A stretch of 64,000 nt of DNA from Phytophthora colocasiae (Eukaryota; Oomycota; Peronosporomycetes; Peronosporales; Peronosporaceae). Positions 1-9,789 of the stretch are shown here, one piece after another; positions within the stretch are counted from its first letter, which is position 1, and each line of letters begins with the position of its first letter. The notes under the pieces were generated by a model. That model did not search any database, was not told the origin of the DNA, and saw nothing but the letters and a program-made list of their open reading frames with translations. Both the position numbers and the translations under genes were made by a program. The DNA lies in the NCBI GenBank assembly GCA_018806915.1, contig JAGKQI010000069.1, forward strand, positions 434,001-498,000, given 5' to 3'.

Positions 1-1690
1 AGGTCATTAACACCCAAGTCATGAGCTTCACCTGCACTAGCAGCATCTGCGTTTCCAGTACGAATGCGAGATGATACAACGCCTGCATCCGGCAATTTCT
101 CATCATCAAAAGCGCGAGCATCAAGAATGAAGCAAGCTCGAGAAGAGCATACACATAAACGTTGAGCAGTGTTGCACCAACGTTTTCGCGGTTTAACCCG
201 ACCAAATCAGTGTGGTATGGTGCGCTGGGTAAGTTGACCACCAAGAAGATGAAGCTTCCGTATAGAAGAGGAATTATCGACTCCAAGTATTCCGTTAGTA
301 AGAGGCACTCGGATGTGAAGAGTACTTCGAGCGTCTCACTGAGGATTTTGAGGTTCTCGACGGCAGGACTGTTGCCACCTTTGATTGACCGTACTCGTTC
401 GGAGCTGGCGGATTTCACGAAAATTGGATTGTTTGGCTCAACTCTTGTGGTGTTACGAAATGGAAAGCTCCAACTCAAAGACGAAACGCGGGGTACACTG
501 AACTTCGGGATCGATTGCACTCCATTACCTGGCAACAGACTCAGTTTATCAAGGAGATCACGCCCTTGTTGGGATAATTTGTGAGGGAGGCACGAGTAGA
601 GAAGCACATTCCGACGTATTTGCTGCTCAAACTTGTCTGTATCCCGACACAGAACTTTTACAACAGGCAGGAGGCTGTCGCTGTCTACTACGATCCCACA
701 GGCCTGCCGGAGTCTTTCCAGAATTGTATCAGAGCGATCGTGCAGTCCCCGCAGTGCAATGGCTGTTTGACCAACGTCGATGGCCATCATCGTCGCCACA
801 GTTGAGATAGACGACGTATTCTGCATGCACGTGGCCAGGTACATCGAGTTGAAGAAGTCGACAGTGAAGATGACGCCCTCCGGAATCATGTCCTTCATGT
901 GTGCGATGGGTAAAGAGACCAAGTTCTTCATGATGACTTTAATCACTGGGAGGAGAAGAATGACTGGCAACTCGAAGTTCGTGTTCGTGATATGCTCAAA
1001 GAGCACTGCGTAGGCTGCGTAAGTTACGGCCATGATGGACTGGGAACCACTGAAGCTGACAAGAAGAATGAATTCGTTCGGATACTTGGCCATTTGACTG
1101 ACAACCTGTTTTCCAGCAATGATACGGAACAACGCGGCAAATAACAGGACGTACAGGCTGATGATTGTGAGGACGGTGAAAGGAATTGGAAATACCCAAA
1201 GTGCAGCCACAAGCATCGCAATGAACGGGTAGAAAATCGCTTGGCCAACAAATATAAGAGTGAGTTGCAGCCTCGAAAGGTTCACACCAGGGATCATATT
1301 CATCGCAAAAGCGGACATTCCGACTGCTACGACACCTCCAAGGACACCTGCACGAACCCAAAAGCCATAGTTTTTGCTCCAACCTTCGGATGGATCTTGC
1401 AGAGGCACACACTCCTGCATTGCTACAACTAGAGCCATGGGTAACGGCGTACCAATGCAAACGGCCACAACTCGAGCGACTGATGTGTTTCGAGTGTATT
1501 CTTCTAGTGCCAGCAACCGTTCAATGGAGTAGCTTCCTCTGTGACTGACTTGCAGCGCAAACCACATTCGTCTTAGTCTCGTACTCCAAATACCAGCTCG
1601 TTGTGGATTCGGTCCAGCGGTAGCTGATGGAACTCCTACTGGTGGATTCAAAGTTGATTCGATGAGAGCAGACGACTGGGGAGTGATCAT
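1..1690 (-). CDS. Multipass membrane protein, partial (C-terminus beyond left edge)
   Basis: Reading the minus strand from the ATG at 1690-1688, one frame stays open for about 563 codons to base 1. The protein starts MITPQSSALIES. After a polar N-terminus come several hydrophobic stretches (e.g. VAVCIGTPLPMALVVAM, AGVLGGVVAVGMSAFAM, and two more near residues 150-200). Then comes a soluble region of about 150 residues, and hydrophobic segments resume near residues 480-530 (PLLYGSFIFLVVNLPSA). No catalytic motif was recognised. The pattern of two membrane blocks around a cytoplasmic region resembles uncharacterised multipass families that are numerous in Phytophthora, but I cannot assign a transport function. 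It is divergent from the catalase gene, with about 320 bp between the two starts. No stop or frameshift was seen in the visible part. Confidence 0.75.
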   Translation of the reverse strand, partial: MITPQSSALIESTLNPPVGVPSATAGPNPQRAGIWSTRLRRMWFALQVSHRGSYSIERLLALEEYTRNTSVARVVAVCIGTPLPMALVVAMQECVPLQDPSEGWSKNYGFWVRAGVLGGVVAVGMSAFAMNMIPGVNLSRLQLTLIFVGQAIFYPFIAMLVAALWVFPIPFTVLTIISLYVLLFAALFRIIAGKQVVSQMAKYPNEFILLVSFSGSQSIMAVTYAAYAVLFEHITNTNFELPVILLLPVIKVIMKNLVSLPIAHMKDMIPEGVIFTVDFFNSMYLATCMQNTSSISTVATMMAIDVGQTAIALRGLHDRSDTILERLRQACGIVVDSDSLLPVVKVLCRDTDKFEQQIRRNVLLYSCLPHKLSQQGRDLLDKLSLLPGNGVQSIPKFSVPRVSSLSWSFPFRNTTRVEPNNPIFVKSASSERVRSIKGGNSPAVENLKILSETLEVLFTSECLLLTEYLESIIPLLYGSFIFLVVNLPSAPYHTDLVGLNRENVGATLLNVYVYALLELASFLMLALLMMRNCRMQALYHLAFVLETQMLLVQVKLMTWVLMT

Positions 1691-2009
1691 GACAAGGAAG
1701 GTGCCTTTAAAAGTCAAGAGTGATCTCGTATTTCTTTACCATATTTCGTCAGCTAAAAGTGGAGAAGGAAGAAGTGCGAAGTATATTTATGAAGGAGAAA
1801 GGGCAACGATACTCCACTTTGTGCCAAACATTTTAGTAGGATACACCGTTCCTTGTAGCAGCCAGAATTCAACTTGGGAACGAGCTCAACTTTGGCTTCG
1901 AAAGGATTCGTCGACCCCCTTCGCAGTCCAACCTAACCGTAATACATTCCCCTCCCTCCAGCTTTAAACCACTCAGTTCTCAATTTGCAGAGCAAGTGAC
2001 TAAGTGAAA

Positions 2010-3548
2010 ATGGCTCCACCAACGTGCACTACAAGCAATGGAGCCCCAATGCCCAAGTTCGGATTAACGGCTTCTGCCACCGCTGGGTCCACAGGACCAA
2101 TGCTGCTTCAAGACTTCGAGTTCATCGATCACCTTTCGCACTTCGACCGGGAGCGAGTTCCTGAACGTGTTGTGCACGCCAAAGGTGGTGGTGCCTTTGG
2201 GTACTTCGAGGTGACTCACCCAGAGATCGCAGACTACACTTGTGCCAAAATGTTCTCAAAAGAAGGCAAACGTACTCCAGTTGCAGTCCGATTTTCCATT
2301 GTAACGGCGGAATCCGGAAGTCCCGACACGATTCGAGACCCACGAGGCTTTTCAATCAAATTTTACACGGAAGAAGGCAACTGGGACTTGGTCTGCAACA
2401 ACACACCGATCTTTTTCATCCGAGACCCGATCCTGTTCCCGAGTTTTATCCATTCGCAGAAGCGTCTCCCTGCTTCTCACTTGAAAGATGCCAATATGGT
2501 CTGGGATTTCTTTTCTCTACGTCCAGAATCTCTGCACATGCAGACGTGGTTGTTCTCGGATCGAGGAATTCCAGACGGATATCGTTTCATGAATGGCTAC
2601 GGTAGCAACACCTTCGCCAATGTCAATGCAGAAGGGGAAACTACGTATGTCAAGTACCATTTCAAGACGGACCAAGGGATTCGTAACATGCCGGTGGATG
2701 AAGCTAGCTTCTTGGCTGGAGCAGACCCAGATTACGCGAATCGCGACCTCTTCGAAGCAATTGAAGGTGGGGAATTTCCGTCGTGGACGCTGTATATCCA
2801 GACGATGACACCTGAGCAAGCGAAAAAGCACAAGTTCCTGGCGTTTGACGTGACTAAAGTGTGGCCTCATGGAGATTTCCCACTAAAAGAAGTGGGGAGA
2901 CTGGTGCTTAACCAGAATCCACGCAATTATTTCGCAGAGATCGAGCAACTCGCCTTCTCTCCGTCGCACATGGTGCCTGGAGTCGCTCCGTCGCCTGATA
3001 AAATGCTTCAAGGTCGATTGTTCTCGTATCCGGACACATTACGCCACCGTTTGGGCAAGAATTACCAGCAGATTCCAGTGAATCGTCCGTTGAAGGAACC
3101 ACAGACGTACCAACGTGACGGACCATTCGTTGTGAACGGAAACATGGGTGATGCACCCACGTACTTCCCGAACAGTATGGGAGGCCCACAAGAAGTTGAA
3201 ACTCTACGCTACAACACGTACGATGGAGAACACTCGGTGGTGGACAGGTACTCGTCTGCTTTCGACGACAATTTGAGTCAAGTTCAAGTTTTCTACCGTA
3301 AAGTCCTGGACGATGAAGCTCGTGAACGTCTCACAGATAATATCGCTACTTCACTGGTGAACGCGTCCAAGCCAGTGCAGGAACGCACACTCAAGAACTT
3401 CAAGGATGTTGATGAGCACTACGCACGTCGAGTGAAGGAAAAGATGAGCCAAATGCTGGCAGCGAAGGATGCGGCACCCAAATCGAAGAAGCACATTACG
3501 GCCCCATTGAACCCTCCACGCAAGGCATTCACACCCGTGGCTCCGTAA
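2010..3548 (+). CDS. Catalase (haem, monofunctional)
   Basis: Catalase decomposes hydrogen peroxide to water and oxygen. The 512-residue product has the family signatures: distal His at about residue 56 ([17 protein letters not shown]), the NADPH/haem-side [17 protein letters not shown] block with the catalytic Asn at 130 or 131, and the haem-ligand Tyr at residue 340 in [14 protein letters not shown]. Length fits small-subunit catalases. The ATG at 2010 gives [11 protein letters not shown]; an in-frame GTG six bases earlier is not a likely start. The C-terminus (FTPVAP) has no SKL-type peroxisomal signal, so cytosolic location or another signal is possible. The frame is intact with no introns. 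In a plant-associated oomycete this enzyme would handle host oxidative burst or metabolic peroxide (inference). Confidence 0.97.
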   Translation: MAPPTCTTSNGAPMPKFGLTASATAGSTGPMLLQDFEFIDHLSHFDRERVPERVVHAKGGGAFGYFEVTHPEIADYTCAKMFSKEGKRTPVAVRFSIVTAESGSPDTIRDPRGFSIKFYTEEGNWDLVCNNTPIFFIRDPILFPSFIHSQKRLPASHLKDANMVWDFFSLRPESLHMQTWLFSDRGIPDGYRFMNGYGSNTFANVNAEGETTYVKYHFKTDQGIRNMPVDEASFLAGADPDYANRDLFEAIEGGEFPSWTLYIQTMTPEQAKKHKFLAFDVTKVWPHGDFPLKEVGRLVLNQNPRNYFAEIEQLAFSPSHMVPGVAPSPDKMLQGRLFSYPDTLRHRLGKNYQQIPVNRPLKEPQTYQRDGPFVVNGNMGDAPTYFPNSMGGPQEVETLRYNTYDGEHSVVDRYSSAFDDNLSQVQVFYRKVLDDEARERLTDNIATSLVNASKPVQERTLKNFKDVDEHYARRVKEKMSQMLAAKDAAPKSKKHITAPLNPPRKAFTPVAP

Positions 3549-3717
3549 AGTTTCACTTGCTAAAGAAGGAGAAGAGGAGCTTTCATGACAACTTCATTTA
3601 GGAAAAAGGACATGTCAGAAACCTTTAGTGCTGACCGAAAAATGAAACCTTTCAACAAAAAAGCAACTGAAAGGAGAACTATTTCCGACGCAAAATGCAC
3701 TGCTGTATTTTATCCCG

Positions 3718-6693
3718 ATGGTAGTTGGGAATCGGGGGTCAATTGACCGAGAAGAACGGAAACTTTGGCTCGGAGAACAACTCGAACAGCGTCAGAAGCA
3801 ACGCGACCGAGATCGAGAAGAACATTTGAAAACTTTCGAGCTTGAAAATGACAAACTCTGGACACCTTTCGCACTAACAGCTAAAACAACTGGAGAACTC
3901 AATGTCGCGTGGAAAGAAGCTCGTGGATTCTTCACTTGGGAGCGAGTTTTCCCGTTTCGTAATCTGTTAGCATTGCGGATTACTGGTCACAACTTACTGG
4001 AACTTCCAGAGTCTTTACCCGCAGCTCTTCCATCTCTGGAAACGCTTTCACTCATTGCTGATGGTCTTGAACGTCTTCCCGAGAGCATTGGAGTACTCAC
4101 TCGCTTAATTGAACTCGATTTGACCAAGAACCGGCTACGGGAACTACCAGATTCCATCACGAAACTTACAGAATTGACGTCTTGCAGCTTATCCTGCAAT
4201 TTACTGGAGAAACTACCTCAAGATTTTGGAAAACTCGTAAAACTCGATAAATTGTGGCTCGAACGGAACGCTCTGAGGCAGCTCCCAGAGTCCATCGGAC
4301 AGTGTCGAAGTGTTCGAAGTGCCAATTTCAGCAATAATAAGCTAATGGAGTTACCAGACTCCATTGGAGAATTAACTTCCCTAACATCGTTGACTGTCAA
4401 CTTGAATGAACTACAAGAGCTTCCAGATACAGTGGTGAGTCTCCCACAGCTCAAAGTGGTTCATGCCAGTCGCAATCAACTCACGAAACTACCTCGAACG
4501 ATTGGTGAAATGCAAGCACTAAGAGAACTGCGACTGGACTGGAACGTCATTCAGGAACTCCCTTTCTCGTTCCGAGCACTTACTAATTTGAAGCTTTTGT
4601 GTATCGAACAGAATCCGTTGCGATTACCTCCCAGTGACGTCGTAGCTCGTGGCGTTACTGAGACTCTGAAATATATGGAGAAAGCACTTGCTGAGTTTCA
4701 GAGAAGTAGTAGACGGGAAGTTGTGGAAGCTTTACAACATGTTCTGGACTTTGCAGCTCAATTGATCAACCACTCAAAATCAATACTAGAGTCTACCGGT
4801 TCAGATGCTAGTACTGTTGACTCTGATATTCAAGTCATTTTATCTCTCTTTGACTCGAATTGTGGCCGTCTCGCACCTCCAGGAACGAATAGTGAACTGA
4901 AATTGTACGGTATCGTCTGGGAGTTATTTTACTCCGAACTTTTACCAGCCATTGAACGACAACAAGAACTCAAGCTCCTCAATACAAACCAGACTCAAGA
5001 TGATTCTAAATCCAAGCCAACACCTCCATTTTCCCAGCGATTTACTCCCGAAGAGGTTGAGGACGCCTTACTGAACTACGACGATGAGTTTGGATTGGCT
5101 TGTGTCGCTGGAACAGGAGAAATCCCTAATGTTCCCGTTGAATTCCGACGATGTGCATGTATCGATCCAATCGCTCTACGCGAACGTGGTCAACGAATTC
5201 GACGGGTTTGTCTACCTCGAACTGCCCCTTACCGTTGTCAGCGACCTGGTCGACTACTGAGAGCTCAAATGCTGACAAATGAGCAGGTTCAAGACCAATT
5301 GGCCAGTATTTACCTGCGGACAAAAGTCGCTCGTTTAGTGCAGAAAACACGTCGGAGAGCTGTGGAATACATCAACTCGATGTCAGGAGTTGCTCATTTC
5401 GAGCGATTAGCGCGCGTTTTAGCTCATGAAATGGCTCAACGTCGTCGTCGACTTCGAAAATTGTACATAAAGCACGAAAAAGCTCAAAAACACATCGATT
5501 CTCGTCGAGATAAACTTCATCGAAAGATTGAGGCGTTCCAGAGAGCGAAAGAGAAGCGTTTGAGCGCCACTCGAGAGAAATTATCCCGACTGGAGAAAGA
5601 TCGAGAGACATTGGAGCTTGAACTGGAGAACGCAGAGAAAGGAGGAGCATTGGCTGCCTCGAAGATCAAGAAACTCGGCAAACTAGACGATAAACTGACC
5701 AAGTTACGTACAGAAGTGGAAGAAGCTGAATCAGATTTTGGAGGACCGGAGAACGCAAAAATCTATGAGATTGAGCTGGCGATTGAAGGTCTCAACATGG
5801 AAGAACAGAAGCTTCACAAAACTACAGAAAAGGCTCGAGTTCGGGAAATGGATGCAGATGTTGGAGAAGAAGAAAGCGAAGAAGAAGAAGAAAATGAGGA
5901 AGAAGAGAGTGGAAGTGACGAGGATGAGGATAATGATAGTGGCTCCGAAGAAGCGGAATCGGAGTCAGAATCTGAATCGGAAGCTCCAGAGACGAAGGCC
6001 TCTAAATCAAGCTCTGCAGCTCCAACTGATGCACCAACCAACTCGGTTCTCGATATTAACATGCCTGACGTGGAAATTGACGACTACCGTAAGGCTGCAG
6101 TGAAAGCTGTGGATCAAGAACTTGAGAAACGAGCTCTTGAAATCAAAAATGATCCGAAAAACACGAAAATAAGCACATCTGCCGTGGCTAAGAAGCCCAC
6201 CTTTAACATTCCTCTAGCTGTTCCTGAAGAAGAATTACACGAGATGTTCCAGGCTCAAATTCGCGAGTGTTACGTGGAGATGCAGTGCTCAAAAATCTCT
6301 CTAAAGGCCACGAAGGAATTTCTCCAGATGCGAGTTGTACTGCAGAGATGGCGCGGGCTTGGTACTCGCGCTGTGTTTGAGGCTTGGCATGAAGTGGCAA
6401 AGGCGAGTCGATTGGATGCAGAAGCTGTGAGAGCTCGAATGGAACGTAAAAAACTGCTAGAGAAACAGAATAAGGAGCTGGAGGAGCAATTGATTCGGAT
6501 AGAAGCTCGACGCTGGGTCCAACGAACGGATATGTACACGGATGCCATTTACTACGAGAACGAGACAACGGGAGAAACTCGATGGGAACCACCACAATAT
6601 TGGATAGAAGAGCAATACATCAAAAAAACAAAAGATGAACGACAAAGCGGGAGGAAAGGAGACGTTCCTGTACTCAAACTTCCTCCCATTTGA
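3718..6693 (+). CDS. Leucine-rich repeat, coiled-coil and WW-domain protein
   Basis: This 991-residue intracellular-looking protein has no signal peptide or membrane segment. After a charged N-terminal region, residues ~85-315 hold about ten 23-residue leucine-rich repeats of the LPxSIGxLxxLxxLxLxxNxL type, as in plant intracellular Ras-group LRR and Shoc2-like proteins. Residues ~545-720 are rich in K/R/E and likely coiled coil. Residues ~720-765 form a Glu/Ser/Asp-rich acidic stretch. Near the C-terminus (~930-965) is a WW domain, with the first Trp in RRWVQRT and the second in ETRWEPPQYW, expected to bind proline-rich ligands. The role is probably scaffolding; no enzyme motif was seen. The catalase stop lies 170 bp upstream on the same strand. 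One uninterrupted frame, typical of oomycetes. Confidence 0.9.
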   Translation: MVVGNRGSIDREERKLWLGEQLEQRQKQRDRDREEHLKTFELENDKLWTPFALTAKTTGELNVAWKEARGFFTWERVFPFRNLLALRITGHNLLELPESLPAALPSLETLSLIADGLERLPESIGVLTRLIELDLTKNRLRELPDSITKLTELTSCSLSCNLLEKLPQDFGKLVKLDKLWLERNALRQLPESIGQCRSVRSANFSNNKLMELPDSIGELTSLTSLTVNLNELQELPDTVVSLPQLKVVHASRNQLTKLPRTIGEMQALRELRLDWNVIQELPFSFRALTNLKLLCIEQNPLRLPPSDVVARGVTETLKYMEKALAEFQRSSRREVVEALQHVLDFAAQLINHSKSILESTGSDASTVDSDIQVILSLFDSNCGRLAPPGTNSELKLYGIVWELFYSELLPAIERQQELKLLNTNQTQDDSKSKPTPPFSQRFTPEEVEDALLNYDDEFGLACVAGTGEIPNVPVEFRRCACIDPIALRERGQRIRRVCLPRTAPYRCQRPGRLLRAQMLTNEQVQDQLASIYLRTKVARLVQKTRRRAVEYINSMSGVAHFERLARVLAHEMAQRRRRLRKLYIKHEKAQKHIDSRRDKLHRKIEAFQRAKEKRLSATREKLSRLEKDRETLELELENAEKGGALAASKIKKLGKLDDKLTKLRTEVEEAESDFGGPENAKIYEIELAIEGLNMEEQKLHKTTEKARVREMDADVGEEESEEEEENEEEESGSDEDEDNDSGSEEAESESESESEAPETKASKSSSAAPTDAPTNSVLDINMPDVEIDDYRKAAVKAVDQELEKRALEIKNDPKNTKISTSAVAKKPTFNIPLAVPEEELHEMFQAQIRECYVEMQCSKISLKATKEFLQMRVVLQRWRGLGTRAVFEAWHEVAKASRLDAEAVRARMERKKLLEKQNKELEEQLIRIEARRWVQRTDMYTDAIYYENETTGETRWEPPQYWIEEQYIKKTKDERQSGRKGDVPVLKLPPI

Positions 6694-6777
6694 AACATAG
6701 GACATCTCATTTCAGTTTCGACAGAAGTAACGTGGAGAATTGACAAATTCCTCCACAAATTCTTCCGTTGTGTAAAG

Positions 6778-8970
6778 ATGACGATCCTAAATTGCAGTAT
6801 CATTAGAGAAGAGGGTGCGATCTCTGTTCTCGTCGATGGGTGGTATACGGTGGATCAGGTGAAAGAAGAGATCAAGAAACAGGAGATGTATCAATTTCCT
6901 GCAGAGAGATTGAAGCTCTTCCTGGCAAAGACGGACAACACGTGGATAGCTGATGGCAGTGACGTTGCGCTGGCGTTAGATAAAGGAGAGGATCATCGAG
7001 AGATCCAGATTTTAATTAGTGGGGAACAGCTAAATGGGACATCGATAATAGAAGATGTACTGGAAGATATGCCAAAACCACGATCAAGACAGATCCACTT
7101 GCTGGTGGTGTCTCCTGAAACAATTGTGTACTCGTGGCGTCCTTCCAAGCCTCTGGTTGGATCTGCGGGAGCGTCGTGGGAATTTCAGAATCCTCTGGAT
7201 GTTAAAGATGTTTCTAAGGCGATTCAAACGCACTACAACGCGTGGAAAGCAGGAAACGCTTACGGCCAGTTGCACCCGTTATTTACCTGTATATCGGGTC
7301 CGGGAACTGGCAAGTCTCGAATTCTCGATGAGTTCCCAGCACTCGTAAAGGGACTCGTTTTTCCAGAGGAGAAGAAGGATGCCAAGATGGTGAAGCTGCT
7401 ACAAGACGCTTATACTTTCAAGATCTCTTTTGACAAGGTGGTGACTATCCCGGCTGATTTTGAAGTCCCCGGAGACGCAATTGGGACTCGGATGTTGTAT
7501 CAGCTCCAGGATTCGTTGGACTGGGAAACGTTCTGTCAATATAGATCTCGTCACTGTGTACCTAGTCAAGCGATTGCCAAGCTGTCGGAGGTTATCGAAA
7601 CGGACCAACGAGAAATGTGCGTGATTCTGTGTGTCGACAATATGCAGAATCTCCAGTACGACAGCAGAACGAAAACCCCTGGCTTTTACTACGGTTTGGG
7701 TGTTTTGGGCGAGCTCGTAAATGTGTCCAAGTGCTGGGTAATTGCAATCTGCTCGGCAACAGTATCCAGTCCAGTGAACACCTTCCTGACTGTAACTTCG
7801 CAGTGGGTATACCAAATTCCGACGGCTGTTCTGTCCCACCCGATAGTTAACGGAGAAGACATATTCTCAGCGTTCGATGATGACAAGCCGGTGGAGCTGC
7901 TGATTGAAGACATGGGGGGCTTTGGTAGACCCTTGGAGATTTTGCATGCCGTATTATCGAGTGCAAGCAAACCCGTGAAATTTGTGCCTGTCGTAAAGAG
8001 AGTGTTAGTATTGCTGGTATCTCAATATCCTCTGATCCAGAAGCAGGTGGAAGGAATGCGAAAGGCTTTCCTAGCGGTGATGGCACGACGTCGAGTGAAT
8101 GAATATTCTCGATTTGGTGAATTAAGTCTGGATGAAGTCATCTCAACTGGGCTGGTTCGACTGGACCTAGAGGAGTATTACTTGACATGCCCCTATGTGC
8201 TGTATCTGTTGTTGGGTTTTAACGGGAAGCTATCGAGAAAAGATTTTTGGGATATTCAAAATCTTGAGGAGATGAAACCCTGGCAATCGTGGGAGCTACT
8301 GAACTGCAAAGTTCGAGAGCTGAAGATGATGGCGTGGGTGGAAAACGATACTGTGCGCTGGGATAAAATCCACGGCGGAGCTCGCGTTGGTTTTGTTTCT
8401 GACCGAGATGTGCTCCAACGACCACTGACGTACACAGTATCTAAGACGCAGATGGATACACGTTCTTCAGGGTCCACTCCTCCAGGCGACACTTGCTCAT
8501 GCGGAAGCGAAGTTCCTGGACGTTTCGTTATCTATCAACTTGCAGCTGAGGACCCTTCTTGCACTGCATTCACGTGCGTGAAAGATGTGACTCGAGGTTT
8601 TTTCCACGAGGTTCACCAGTGTAAAGTGGTTGAAGGGAAAGTATCGCTACAAACGTTGAAGGGAGAGAAGGCCAAAGTGGCTGGACCAGACGACATTTTC
8701 GTTTTCTATTGCACAGGGGAAGTGGAAGGCAAACTGTCATGGTTTGAAAACTATGTCGTTGTCGACAGAACGTGTTGGGAGAAGTACTATGGTCCATTTG
8801 CCGCTCGGGCGTGGTTTGCCAGCACCATTCACCCATCCAAACTCTCTGCAGGCCCTGAATGGATTGAAAAGAAGCGGCCAATTTCCAGCTTTGAGGATGA
8901 TAAAGAAGAAACGAAGATAACCACAGAAACTCTCAAGAAGTTGAAACTGAACGTGGATGAGGTAGGGTAG
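6778..8970 (+). CDS. Crinkler-like protein with P-loop NTPase domain (730 aa)
   Basis: The N-terminus is a divergent CRN header: MTILNCSII replaces MVKLFCAI, but LKLFLAK is kept at residues 45-51, followed by an IHLLVV motif near 110 that matches the HVLVxxP boundary of CRNs. Residues ~135-730 match the neighbouring 9790 gene. They contain a Walker A loop (SGPGTGKS, ~173-180), a Walker B-like strand (MCVILCVDN, ~280), and a C-terminal conserved block ending DRTCWEKYYGPFAARAW. CRN proteins are secreted oomycete effectors acting mostly in host nuclei; this NTPase architecture is known in the family, though its biochemical role here is inferred. There is no classical signal peptide. Only 84 bp separate it from the LRR gene. 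Intact frame. Confidence 0.8.
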   Translation: MTILNCSIIREEGAISVLVDGWYTVDQVKEEIKKQEMYQFPAERLKLFLAKTDNTWIADGSDVALALDKGEDHREIQILISGEQLNGTSIIEDVLEDMPKPRSRQIHLLVVSPETIVYSWRPSKPLVGSAGASWEFQNPLDVKDVSKAIQTHYNAWKAGNAYGQLHPLFTCISGPGTGKSRILDEFPALVKGLVFPEEKKDAKMVKLLQDAYTFKISFDKVVTIPADFEVPGDAIGTRMLYQLQDSLDWETFCQYRSRHCVPSQAIAKLSEVIETDQREMCVILCVDNMQNLQYDSRTKTPGFYYGLGVLGELVNVSKCWVIAICSATVSSPVNTFLTVTSQWVYQIPTAVLSHPIVNGEDIFSAFDDDKPVELLIEDMGGFGRPLEILHAVLSSASKPVKFVPVVKRVLVLLVSQYPLIQKQVEGMRKAFLAVMARRRVNEYSRFGELSLDEVISTGLVRLDLEEYYLTCPYVLYLLLGFNGKLSRKDFWDIQNLEEMKPWQSWELLNCKVRELKMMAWVENDTVRWDKIHGGARVGFVSDRDVLQRPLTYTVSKTQMDTRSSGSTPPGDTCSCGSEVPGRFVIYQLAAEDPSCTAFTCVKDVTRGFFHEVHQCKVVEGKVSLQTLKGEKAKVAGPDDIFVFYCTGEVEGKLSWFENYVVVDRTCWEKYYGPFAARAWFASTIHPSKLSAGPEWIEKKRPISSFEDDKEETKITTETLKKLKLNVDEVG

Positions 8971-9789
8971 GTCGACCATACTTGCGAGGACTTTCTTAAC
9001 TTTTGTGAATCAGTTTTCATAGTTTAAGTATACGTTTTTTTACGAAGGGGACTTTTACCTATGTGTTTGCTAGTTGATGGCCAGGTTGAGATCTCCCTAC
9101 TCAGTTGAACTCCAGAAAGAAATTAATTAGCATTTGCGTTGCTCGTGTTAAAACTACTCAAGTACCTCCTATTTCTTCAATTCTCAATAGTAGAGCTCTA
9201 AACTAAAAGCGAACTTGTCGTTTCACATTTGTATTTTATTCTCATGGAAGTCTTTGGCAATGAGCAGTACCAACGTCCGATCCAAACGCTTCCGTGCTCA
9301 GTCACTGCTGCCTCCTCCGTTGCCATTGATCAATCTGCCGGAAGAATCCCGTCTCGCATGCAATGGAGTTCTCGAACGACCAACACATTTACCACATTCC
9401 CAACCGTGTAGCAATCGCTGCACTAGTCCAAGTTAACTACACCTTGAGCCATTACTGGGTCAACATAAATTCCAGAGAACGAGTACTTGCACCAAATGCA
9501 TCGCTGCCTCAACTCTCGTCTTCGCTGAGAATTCGGATTTCTTGGGCTGTCCACAATGGTCTTACGACGCACTTTACCTACCCCCCCCCACCATATACTC
9601 CTGATAGAAGATTTGGCTCTATTGGTCTCATAGTCGTTAATATCCGTGCAGTTTTCAAGCAATTCGAATGAGTTTGTACGATCCAAGTGTTCTCTCAAAT
9701 TGATTTCTCTCAGTCAGAGAGAAATCAATCAACCTTGAATCTCAATTTATATCCGACCGGATCCTTCCCATTCGCACAACGAAGGAAAA
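8971..9789. other. Intergenic region between two CRN genes
   Basis: No convincing gene was seen: the short open frames here lack any recognisable domain. The stretch contains a run of C residues near 9582-9590 and, close to the downstream CRN, a perfect hairpin (listed separately). A CCATTCGCA stretch about 20 bp upstream of the ATG at 9790 resembles the oomycete initiator consensus. Confidence 0.5.
9699..9729. repeat. Perfect 13-bp inverted repeat upstream of CRN
   Basis: ATTGATTTCTCTC at 9699-9711 and its exact reverse complement at 9717-9729 are separated by the 5-base loop AGTCA. It lies 61 bp before the CRN start at 9790. It could be a DNA or RNA hairpin or a transposon footprint; no function is established. 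Confidence 0.6.

Noticed and set aside
162..1460. Short open frames on both strands in the first 1.5 kb
   Set aside because: They lie over the long minus-strand membrane-protein frame that is open to the window edge and shows clear hydrophobic segments.
5814..6062. Ser-rich minus frame within the LRR/WW gene
   Set aside because: Antisense of the acidic Glu/Asp/Ser stretch.
9215..9671. Small plus-strand frames between the two CRN genes
   Set aside because: No domain, signal peptide or homology to neighbours; overlapping short frames as expected by chance.
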